From Chitinophagaceae bacterium UBA2791 (lineage in GTDB: Bacteria > Bacteroidota > Bacteroidia > Chitinophagales > Chitinophagaceae), in assembly GCA_002352105.1 (NCBI GenBank), contig DEHV01000044.1, positions 136,043 to 184,927 on the forward strand: 48,885 nt of DNA, written 5' to 3'. This document shows positions 15,873-23,225 of this stretch, piece after piece. The position numbers were made by a program, and so were the translations under genes. The notes under the pieces are model-generated. The model ran no database searches and was not told the DNA's origin. It saw only the letters and a program-made list of their open reading frames with translations. Every line of letters starts with the position of its first letter. Position 1 is the first letter of the stretch.

Positions 15873-18267
15873 CCGGCTTGCCGGTCTTCAATACGCTTTG
15901 TATTCTTTCCAGCGTTTTCTTTTCTCCGCAAAGGCTCAGGAAGGCTTCCCTTTCCAGGTCGAGCAAATACTGCTCGCTTACCGGCGTGGGCTCGCTAAGA
16001 TCGCCCCCGCACATGGTATAGGCCAGCTTTTTAGCGGTGAGCGCATCGTGATCGGTGGCGTAGCCAGCCTGCTGCATCCCGTATATGCCGGCATACAGGG
16101 CGCCCAATGCGGAGCGTCCCAATACCTTAATGTCCTTGCGTTGAACAGGGGTCTGGTAACCGCTGTCATATAATTCAATGACGCTTTTTTTAGCTTCCAA
16201 TATTCGCCTTCCCTGGTTGATGACCGTTTCATCCCTTCCTTTTTTCAAAATGCCCAGGCGGTAGGCTTCAGCGGCGGAGCCAGATACTTTTGCCGTGGCG
16301 ATGGTGAAAAAGCGATTCTTTAAGGTAATGGTTTCCGGTTCGTCTTCATGCATCTCATCAGCGGCCCTTAAGGTAAATTCCTTTGTGCCTCCTCCGCCCG
16401 GGATCAGTCCCAATCCCGTTTCCACCAGTCCGGTATAGGTTTCAGCCGCGGCGCAGACCTTGTCGGCGTGCAGGCTCAGCTCGCAGGCTCCTCCCAGCGT
16501 CAGGCCATGCGGGGCTACTACTACCGGTATGGAGGAATATCGGGCGCGCATCATGGTTTGCTGGAACATTCTCACGGCCATATCCAGTTCGTCGAATTCC
16601 TGCTCGATGGCGAACATAAAGATCATGGCCACATTGGCGCCGGCGCTGAAGTTCTGTCCCTCGTTGGCGATGACCAATCCTTTAAAATCTTTTTCCGCCA
16701 GGGAGATGGATCGCTGAATGCCTTCCAGGACCTCGCCTCCCATACTTCCCATTTTGGTGTTCCATTCCAGTCCCAGTACCTCGTCGCCCAGGCGATAGGT
16801 CCGGCAGGCGCTGTTTTTCCAGACAACCTGGTTTTCAAAATTCTTCATGACGATGAAGGCCTCTGATCCCGGGATCGGCCGGTAAGATTTAGAGCCAACG
16901 TCGTAGTATAACCGCTTTCCGTTTTCCACCGAATAAAATGAAGGGCATCCGTTTTGTATCATTTCCATGACCCAATTCGCGACCGGATAGCCCTCTTCTT
17001 TCATTTTGTTAACGGTATGCTCCACGCCCAGCGCATCCCAGCTTTCGAACGCGCCTATTTCCCAGCCAAATCCGGCTTTCATGGCATCGTCGATCCGGTA
17101 GATATCGTCGCTGATCTCGGGAATGCGGTGCGAAATATAGGAGAACAGCCCGTAGTGGAATTGACGGAAAAATGATCCGGCCTTGTCTTTGCCCTGCATG
17201 AGCGCCTTGATACGCGCCGGAAGGTCTTCAATAGGTTTCGCCGCTTCCAGGGCGGCAAATTTTGGTTTGGTCCGCGGTTTGTATTCGTTGGTTTGAAGGT
17301 CCAGCGCCAGGATGACCGATTTGCCGTCTTCTCCTTTTATCTTTTTGAAAAATCCCTGGCCGGTTTTGTCGCCCAGCCATTTATTATCCGCCATTTGCTG
17401 TAGCCAGCCGGGAATGACAAAGCTGTTTCTTGCTTCGTCATCGGGGCAGTGTTCGTAGACTCCATTGGCGACCTTGATCAGGGTATCAATTCCTACAACA
17501 TCCGCAGTGCGGAAGGTGGCGGATTTGGGCCGGCCGAACACGGGGCCTGTCAATGCTTCTATCTCGTCTATGGTCAGCCCTATTTTTTCAACCAGCGCGA
17601 AAGTATGCATCATGGCAAAAACGCCGATCCGGTTGGCGATAAAGGCGGGGGTATCCTTGCACAACACCGTGGTCTTGCCCAGGTGCAGATCGCCGTAATG
17701 CATCAGGAACGCGATCACTTCCGGATCTGTGGAAGGAGTAGGAATGATCTCCAGCAGCCGCAGGTATCTTGGCGGATTAAAGAAATGCGTTCCGCAGAAA
17801 TGTTTTTTGAAATCATCGCTCCTGCCTTCCGCCATCAGGCTGATGGGTATGCCTGAAGTGTTGGACGTGATCAGGGTTCCGGGCTTCCGGTATTTTTCCG
17901 CTTCGTCGAATAGCTGCCGCTTGATGTCTAGCCGTTCAACGACGGCTTCAAGCGTCCAGTCGCAGTCGCCGATATCCGGCATGTTGTCTGTGAAATTGCC
18001 GACGGTGATCAGTTCCAGCGCTTCTTTGGCATATAGCGGGGATGGGTTCGATTTTACGGCCGCTGCCAGCGCCGCGTTTACGATCCTGTTGCGCACTGCG
18101 GTATCTTCCAGGGAAAGGCCCTGCTTTTTTTCCTGTTCGTTAAGCTCTGCCGGCGCGATATCTAACAGTAATACCTGTACGCCGATTCCGGCGAAATGAC
18201 AGGCGATCCTTGAACCCATAACGCCGCTTCCTAAGACTGCAACCTTTTTGATGCTTCGAGTAGCCAT
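15862..18267 (-). CDS. fadN: 3-hydroxyacyl-CoA dehydrogenase / enoyl-CoA hydratase, FadN type
   Basis: An 801-residue bifunctional beta-oxidation enzyme with the dehydrogenase first and the hydratase last, the order of Bacillus FadN rather than of E. coli FadB. The NAD-binding motif is VAVLGSGVMGSRIA (residues 13-19); the dehydrogenase signature includes TSNTSGIPIS and CGTHFFNPPRYLRLLEIIPT. The crotonase part (about 470-690) shows NFSAGANVAMIF and GLTLGGACELSLHADKV followed by GLGLIPGGGGTKEF. It hydrates enoyl-CoA and oxidises the 3-hydroxyacyl-CoA in the cytoplasm. The thiolase and acyl-CoA dehydrogenase genes that usually accompany it are absent here. A TAGTT-N4-AACTA site lies 13 bp upstream of the start. 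Confidence 0.93.
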   Translation of the reverse strand: MATRSIKKVAVLGSGVMGSRIACHFAGIGVQVLLLDIAPAELNEQEKKQGLSLEDTAVRNRIVNAALAAAVKSNPSPLYAKEALELITVGNFTDNMPDIGDCDWTLEAVVERLDIKRQLFDEAEKYRKPGTLITSNTSGIPISLMAEGRSDDFKKHFCGTHFFNPPRYLRLLEIIPTPSTDPEVIAFLMHYGDLHLGKTTVLCKDTPAFIANRIGVFAMMHTFALVEKIGLTIDEIEALTGPVFGRPKSATFRTADVVGIDTLIKVANGVYEHCPDDEARNSFVIPGWLQQMADNKWLGDKTGQGFFKKIKGEDGKSVILALDLQTNEYKPRTKPKFAALEAAKPIEDLPARIKALMQGKDKAGSFFRQFHYGLFSYISHRIPEISDDIYRIDDAMKAGFGWEIGAFESWDALGVEHTVNKMKEEGYPVANWVMEMIQNGCPSFYSVENGKRLYYDVGSKSYRPIPGSEAFIVMKNFENQVVWKNSACRTYRLGDEVLGLEWNTKMGSMGGEVLEGIQRSISLAEKDFKGLVIANEGQNFSAGANVAMIFMFAIEQEFDELDMAVRMFQQTMMRARYSSIPVVVAPHGLTLGGACELSLHADKVCAAAETYTGLVETGLGLIPGGGGTKEFTLRAADEMHEDEPETITLKNRFFTIATAKVSGSAAEAYRLGILKKGRDETVINQGRRILEAKKSVIELYDSGYQTPVQRKDIKVLGRSALGALYAGIYGMQQAGYATDHDALTAKKLAYTMCGGDLSEPTPVSEQYLLDLEREAFLSLCGEKKTLERIQSVLKTGKPVRN

Positions 18268-18279
18268 GCTAAAATTAGT

Positions 18280-18293
18280 TAGTTAAACAACTA
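18280..18293. promoter_or_regulatory. Operator-like site upstream of fadN (TAGTT-N4-AACTA)
   Basis: TAGTTAAACAACTA is a 5-bp inverted repeat with a 4-bp spacer, 13 bp upstream of the fadN ATG and within a longer TTAGTTAGTT context. The same arms and spacing occur in the palindrome at 21034-21055. MarR- and TetR-type fatty-acid regulators bind sites of this form; which regulator acts here is not visible. Confidence 0.45.
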
Positions 18294-18346
18294 TTTTAAC
18301 CGAAGTTAGGATTTTTTAGGAAGATTAGCAGATTAGCCCGGGGCTT

Positions 18347-18520
18347 CCGGACAGCAACTCGGTTTCCGCCCTAATGCTTTATAGGGCTGCGCATAAAGGT
18401 TCAAAATGAGTTGCTACCGGGCCTTGCCGGTTGTACGCGGATAACTCCGGGTTTCGGCCATTTTTATATTGGATATGTAGAGATTAAATTCGATCGGCAT
18501 TCAACGTTACGTGAATGCCG
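18347..18520. other. Structured intergenic region between metG and fadN
   Basis: The 342-bp gap between metG and fadN holds no gene. It contains nested inverted repeats: AGCAACTC (18353-18360) pairs with GAGTTGCT (18408-18415), with CCGG near both outer ends; inside, GCCCTA (18368-18373) pairs with TAGGGC (18382-18387). Separately, CGGCATTCA (18495-18503) pairs with TGAATGCCG (18512-18520). On the minus strand the last hairpin is closest to the metG stop codon and may act as its terminator, though it lacks a U-tract. Confidence 0.45.
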
Positions 18521-18609
18521 GCGGTTAAAAGGCACAGTTGCTTCCGAAGGTCAGTATTCAGATAACCCCCTATCCTGGCAGTTTTGCGGACGCTGCTACT
18601 GCTCAACGC

Positions 18610-20754
18610 CTAACTGACGCCGGATCCGGGGGGAAGGGCGTCGGGGCCGCTGACAAAATGAAGCTTTCCTTCCTTATCTTCCGCCATCAGGATCATGCCA
18701 TTGCTGGTAATGCCCTTCATCTTGCGGGGAGCGAGATTTGCTGCCACCACGACCTGCCTGCCGACGATCTCCTCCGGCGTAAAATGAAGCGCGATGCCGG
18801 AAACAATGGTCCTTTTTTCGAATCCAAGGTCTATTTCCAGCTTTAGCAATTTGTCCGCCTTTTCTACTTTTTCCGCGGCAAGGATAACGCCTGTTTTAAA
18901 ATCAAGCTTGGCGAAATCGTCATAGACGATAGCGGGTTTAACCGGAGACGACGCGGCTTCTGCTGCATCCGCCTCCTGCGTTTTTGTTTTTACTGGAGCG
19001 GATGGCGTATTCCCGGCCTTGTTGTTATCGGTCGGCGCGGTTGCTGCGGCAGGCTGAGGTTGTGTTCCTTTTAATTTGGCGATCTGCGCGGCGATCTCTT
19101 CATCCTCAATTTTCCGGAACAGCAGCTCGGGGGGCCTGAGGCTATACCCAACGCTGAGCAGTTTTAGTTTTCCCGCATTTTCCCAGTCCAGGATCTTGTC
19201 TACCACCTTCAGGATATGCAGTATTTTTTTTGCGGTTGAAGGAAGGAATGGATTGATAAATATGGCCAGGTTGGCGGCCAGCTGCAGGCAAAGATGCAGG
19301 CAGTTGTCGATCAGCTTTTGTTGTTGCGGATCTTTTTCCAGTTCCCTGACAACGATCCAGGGCTGTTTCTCCTGCATATATTTATTTCCCTTTCTTGCCA
19401 GGTCGATCACTTCATACAGCGCATCACGGAACCTGAACTGCTCCAGCAGGTCCTCGATCACCGGTTTGGCATTTTCAATATCAGCGATCAGGGCGCGGTC
19501 CGTATCGTCCAGTATATCCGTATGCAAGGGAGGCACTTTGCCTTTACAAAGCTTGTGCATCAGCACCATTGCGCGATTGATGAAATTCCCGAAGATCGCT
19601 ACCAGCTCGCTGTTGTTGCGGTCCTGAAAATCTTTCCAGGTAAAGTCATTGTCCTTTGTTTCAGGGGCGTTGATGCACAGCACATACCTTAGCGTATCCT
19701 GCTGGCCGGGAAAGTCTTTCAGGTATTCGTGCACCCATACCGCCCAGTTCCTGCTGGTAGAGACCTTATCGCCTTCGATATTGAGAAATTCGTTGGCGGG
19801 AACATTGTCGGGCAGCACAAAGTTTTTATGCGCCTTTAACATGGCGGGGAAGATGATACAGTGAAAAACGATATTGTCTTTCCCAATAAAATGTACCAGC
19901 TTGGTGTCTTCCTTACACCAGTAGTCCTCCCAGTCCGGCGTCAGCTCCTTGGTGGCGCTGATATAGCCGATCGGCGCGTCGAACCAGACGTATAGCACTT
20001 TTCCTTCGGCGTCGGGAAGGGGCACTTTTATGCCCCAGGAGCTATCGCGGGTCATGGCGCGGGGTTGCAGGCCGTTGTCGAGCCAGCTTTTGCACTGTCC
20101 GTATACGTTATTCTTCCACTCCTTGTGTCCTTCCAGTATCCAGGTTTTCAGCCATTCCTCATAGTTCTGCAGGGGGAAATACCAGTGCTTGGTCTTCTTT
20201 TTAACCGGCACGGCATCGCTCAGGGTAGAGCGGGGATTGATAAGTTGCTCGGGGCTAAGGGCCGATCCGCAGCTTTCGCATTGGTCGCCATAGGCATTCG
20301 CGTTGCCGCATACCGGGCAGGTTCCGGTGATGTACCGGTCGGCCAGGAACAGACCGGCTTTCTCGTCGTAATATTGTTCGGTCTCTTTTTCCTCAAACAG
20401 CCCGTCGTCGTACAGCTTCTTGAAGAAATCAGCGGCCGTTTGATGGTGTACGGGACTGGAGGTGCGGGAGTAGATATCAAAAGAGATGCCCATTTCGGAG
20501 AGGCTCTCCTTAATGATCGCATGGTATTTATCTACGATCTGCTGAGGACTTACGCCTTCTTTCATTGCCCTTATGGTAATGGGAACGCCATGCTCGTCGC
20601 TGCCGCCCACGAATTTAATATCGCGTTTCCTGGCCCGCTGGTAACGGACATAAATATCGGCCGGCAGGTAGCAACCGGCAAGATGCCCTATATGCAGCGG
20701 CCCGTTGGCATATGGCAGCGCCGCGCTAACCAAATATCTCTTAAAATCTGTCAT
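18610..20754 (-). CDS. metG: Methionyl-tRNA synthetase with C-terminal tRNA-binding domain
   Basis: A 714-residue class I aminoacyl-tRNA synthetase that charges tRNA-Met and the initiator tRNA. The HIGH motif is exact (residues 21-24, after PYANGPL), the zinc knuckle is CPVCGNANAYGDQCESCG (about 145-162), and the KMSKS loop reads KVSTS (DKVSTSRNWAVW). After a low-complexity, Ala/Thr/Pro-rich linker (about 570-610), the C-terminal EMAP/Trbp111-like domain (DFAKLDFKTGVILAAEKVEKA through KMKGITSNGMILMA) provides dimerisation and tRNA binding. Full length and essential. A TAnnTTTG promoter element lies 40 bp upstream. Confidence 0.98.
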   Translation of the reverse strand: MTDFKRYLVSAALPYANGPLHIGHLAGCYLPADIYVRYQRARKRDIKFVGGSDEHGVPITIRAMKEGVSPQQIVDKYHAIIKESLSEMGISFDIYSRTSSPVHHQTAADFFKKLYDDGLFEEKETEQYYDEKAGLFLADRYITGTCPVCGNANAYGDQCESCGSALSPEQLINPRSTLSDAVPVKKKTKHWYFPLQNYEEWLKTWILEGHKEWKNNVYGQCKSWLDNGLQPRAMTRDSSWGIKVPLPDAEGKVLYVWFDAPIGYISATKELTPDWEDYWCKEDTKLVHFIGKDNIVFHCIIFPAMLKAHKNFVLPDNVPANEFLNIEGDKVSTSRNWAVWVHEYLKDFPGQQDTLRYVLCINAPETKDNDFTWKDFQDRNNSELVAIFGNFINRAMVLMHKLCKGKVPPLHTDILDDTDRALIADIENAKPVIEDLLEQFRFRDALYEVIDLARKGNKYMQEKQPWIVVRELEKDPQQQKLIDNCLHLCLQLAANLAIFINPFLPSTAKKILHILKVVDKILDWENAGKLKLLSVGYSLRPPELLFRKIEDEEIAAQIAKLKGTQPQPAAATAPTDNNKAGNTPSAPVKTKTQEADAAEAASSPVKPAIVYDDFAKLDFKTGVILAAEKVEKADKLLKLEIDLGFEKRTIVSGIALHFTPEEIVGRQVVVAANLAPRKMKGITSNGMILMAEDKEGKLHFVSGPDALPPGSGVS

Positions 20755-20794
20755 CAGGATTGTGCTTTTGTTTCTTTGCTCTTATGGAGTAGTG

Positions 20795-20802
20795 CAAATG
20801 TA
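20795..20802 (-). promoter_or_regulatory. Bacteroidota -7 element for metG
   Basis: TACATTTG on the minus strand matches the TAnnTTTG -7 consensus of Bacteroidota and lies 40 bp upstream of the metG ATG. No clear TTG -33 element is seen at the right distance. Confidence 0.35.
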
Positions 20803-21132
20803 CCAATATACCGATATATGCCGGCCGCCATTTCAGGAATGGCATCGGTTCATTTTAAATTTTTTCCGTTCGCGCAACCGCTGGAGCCGGATCGCATGAA
20901 ACGGGTAACAAAGCGCGGTTTGCCGGGGTGGGAACGGGTTAGCGGGGTTCCGAGTTTGCGTTGGGCGGGCGTCAAGGACTACCGTCAAACTTGAAATGCA
21001 GCCGCTAGCTAAAGAATTGCTACATTGTATTGGTTAATAGTTGTACAACTATTAACAATTAGTATAACTATTAATTGTACAAACATTCACAACTAGTACA
21101 ACTATTAAAAGCGTTAATTGAACCTACTGTTC
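20803..21132. other. Intergenic region between metG and the LD-carboxypeptidase genes
   Basis: About 330 bp between divergent genes. The metG side (to about 21010) is GC-rich and I see no feature in it. The last 100 bp are AT-rich and carry the operator-like array listed at 21034-21108. Confidence 0.6.
21034..21108. promoter_or_regulatory. Palindrome and AACTATTAA repeat array upstream of LD-carboxypeptidase
   Basis: A perfect 22-bp palindrome covers 21034-21055 (half-site TTAATAGTTGT). AACTATTAA occurs three times in direct orientation (21047, 21066, 21100), and TTGTACAA occurs at 21041 and 21075. The array ends 25 bp before the ATG at 21133. It looks like a cluster of operator sites for a dimeric repressor; its core TAGTT-N4-AACTA is the same as the site in front of fadN. 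Confidence 0.55.
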
Positions 21133-22152
21133 ATGAACAGAAAAAAATTCCTTTCTTCTTTCGCGGTTATGGGAGGATTGTTTTCCTCCTTTGCCGCCGG
21201 AGACGGCAATGAACCGGATGAATCTGCAGCGATCATCCCGCGTTACCTTAAGCCGGGCGACACGATAGGCATTACCTCGCCGGCCGGCTATATTACGGTC
21301 AAAGATATTGAACCAGCTATTGCGCAGATAACCGGGTGGGGCTTTAAGGTGAAGATAGGCCTTGCCATCGGCAAGCGCGATTTTGGTTTTGGCGGTACGG
21401 ACGAGGAAAGAAGGGAGGATATGCAGGATATGCTGGACGATCCCCGGTTAAGCGCCATTATGTGCGCCAGGGGAGGCTATGGGCTGGTACGGATCATTGA
21501 CCGGCTGGATTTCCGGAAATTCTTGCAGCGCCCCAAATGGCTTATCGGTTTCAGCGATGTTACGGTAATGCATGCGCACTTAAATCATAATTATGGAGTG
21601 GCGTCCATTCATTCCAAAATGTGCAATAGTTTTCCCGATCGCTGGGACAGGGCCGATCCCATACAGCGCGAAACCATTCTCTCCATCCGCGACGCCTTAA
21701 CCGGCGTGAAAATGAGATACTCCGTTTCGCCGTCGGCGGCCAACAGGAATGGAAGGGGCGCGGGCCCCCTGGTAGGCGGTAACCTGAAGACCATAGAAAC
21801 GTTGGCGGCTACGCCGTCTAACCTGCATACGAGGGGAAAGATACTGTTTGTGGAAGATACGGGCGAGTATCTGTATAGTATAGACAGGATGTTTTGGCAT
21901 CTTAAACGCGCGGGCAAGCTGGCGGAACTGAAAGGGTTGATCGTAGGCGGATTTAAAACCAAGCCTGATGATCCCGGCGAGGAATTTGGCAGGACATTGC
22001 AGGAGATCGTCCGGGAGAAGGTCAAACCCTATGCTTATCCTGTTTGTTTTGATTTTCCCGTGGGCCATCAGCGGAATAACTTTGCCTTGAAATACGGGAT
22101 CAGGCATAGGCTGGAGGTTGATCAGCAGGGAGCAGTTCTGGAAGAAGCATAA
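21133..22152 (+). CDS. LD-carboxypeptidase, S66 family, with signal-like N-terminus
   Basis: A 339-residue serine peptidase that removes the terminal D-alanine from the tetrapeptide of peptidoglycan or muropeptides. Family motifs are present: CARGGYGLVRIID, the nucleophile in GFSDVT (S141), VEDTGEYLYSIDRM with the catalytic Glu, and FDFPVGHQRNN with the catalytic His. The N-terminus MNRKKFLSSFAVMGGLFSSFAA resembles a signal or Tat-like leader (RK rather than RR), so it may act outside the cytoplasm. The ATG at 21133 is preferred over the in-frame TTG at 21118. A second S66 gene follows 161 bp downstream. Confidence 0.92.
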   Translation: MNRKKFLSSFAVMGGLFSSFAAGDGNEPDESAAIIPRYLKPGDTIGITSPAGYITVKDIEPAIAQITGWGFKVKIGLAIGKRDFGFGGTDEERREDMQDMLDDPRLSAIMCARGGYGLVRIIDRLDFRKFLQRPKWLIGFSDVTVMHAHLNHNYGVASIHSKMCNSFPDRWDRADPIQRETILSIRDALTGVKMRYSVSPSAANRNGRGAGPLVGGNLKTIETLAATPSNLHTRGKILFVEDTGEYLYSIDRMFWHLKRAGKLAELKGLIVGGFKTKPDDPGEEFGRTLQEIVREKVKPYAYPVCFDFPVGHQRNNFALKYGIRHRLEVDQQGAVLEEA

Positions 22153-22313
22153 ACCTGCGTCAGGGCGCTTCAGCGTATGTTACAAAGCGTTAGGATTATA
22201 CCGGAGAGTCATTGGGATGGCGATGCGCGTCGGGGTGGACGGAAGGCGTTTTGCTATGCCGGGGATTGCGCAGGCTATGCTTATCTTTATGTTAACACAA
22301 ATGCATTTTTGAT

Positions 22314-23219
22314 ATGGTAACAACGCCGCCTTATTTGCAACCGGGCGATACCGTTGGTCTGGTATGTCCCGGCGGTTATATGGCTTTTGAAAAAGCGCAG
22401 GCCTGTATCCGCGGGTTAAATGAATGGGGATACGAAGTGAAGCTGGGCTTTACGCTGGGCTCAGGCTCGGATAACTATTTTTCGGGCTCCGACGAAGACC
22501 GGCTGAAAGATCTTCAGCAGATGTTGGACGACGACCAGGTGAAAGCGGTATTGTGCGCCCGGGGCGGATACGGCCTGGGGCGCATCATCGATAAACTCAA
22601 CTTTAAAAAATTCCGGAAACAACCCAAATGGATCATCGGCTTTAGCGATATCACCATTCTGCATTCGTATTTGTTCGCGAATGAAAATATAGCCTCGCTG
22701 CACGCCCCGATGGCGGCCGCTTTTAACGGTCAGGGGTCTGATCCTTATCTTCAATCGATGAGAAAGGCCCTGGAAGGAAGAAAACTGTATTATGCCTGCG
22801 ACCCTCATCCGTTTAACAGGAGAGGAGAGGCGGTGGGCGAGCTGGTAGGCGGCAACCTGGCGCTGCTGGCGCATGGCATCGGCTCCTCTTTTGAGGTCAA
22901 GACCAGGGGCAGGATATTGTTTATTGAGGATGTGGGGGAATACCTGTACAATGTCGACCGGATGCTGCACCAGTTAAAAAACGCTGGTAAGTTTAATAAG
23001 CTTGCGGGACTGATCATCGGCGGTTTTACAGAGATGAAGGATACGGAACGTCCTTTTGGCTGCAGCGTCGAAGAGATCATCCGCGACATCGCGAAGGACT
23101 TTGACTTCCCGGTTTGTTTCGGTTTTCCGGTAGGACATCAGCAGGAGAACCTGGCGCTGAAAATAGGCGTAGGCTACAAGCTGAAGGTAGGCAGGAATAA
23201 AACGGTCCTGGAAGAATAA
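22314..23219 (+). CDS. LD-carboxypeptidase, S66 family, cytoplasmic
   Basis: A 301-residue paralogue of the preceding gene, without its N-terminal leader (it begins MVTTPPYLQPGDTVGLVCPGG). The S66 triad is in place: S111 in GFSDIT, Glu in EDVGE (205-209) and H275 in FPVGHQQEN. It should cleave L,D-bonds of peptidoglycan tetrapeptides during cytoplasmic muropeptide recycling, the usual place of LdcA. Similarity to its neighbour is high around the motifs (MLDD, CARGGYGL, PKWxIGFSD, GGFxxxxD), which points to an old tandem duplication followed by a split in location. Confidence 0.93.
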   Translation: MVTTPPYLQPGDTVGLVCPGGYMAFEKAQACIRGLNEWGYEVKLGFTLGSGSDNYFSGSDEDRLKDLQQMLDDDQVKAVLCARGGYGLGRIIDKLNFKKFRKQPKWIIGFSDITILHSYLFANENIASLHAPMAAAFNGQGSDPYLQSMRKALEGRKLYYACDPHPFNRRGEAVGELVGGNLALLAHGIGSSFEVKTRGRILFIEDVGEYLYNVDRMLHQLKNAGKFNKLAGLIIGGFTEMKDTERPFGCSVEEIIRDIAKDFDFPVCFGFPVGHQQENLALKIGVGYKLKVGRNKTVLEE

Positions 23220-23225
23220 ATTGTT

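Noticed and set aside
20803..21010. S-box/SAM-type riboswitch upstream of metG
   Set aside because: No conserved SAM-riboswitch core or terminator is visible; MetG uses methionine for charging, and a simple promoter element explains the leader.
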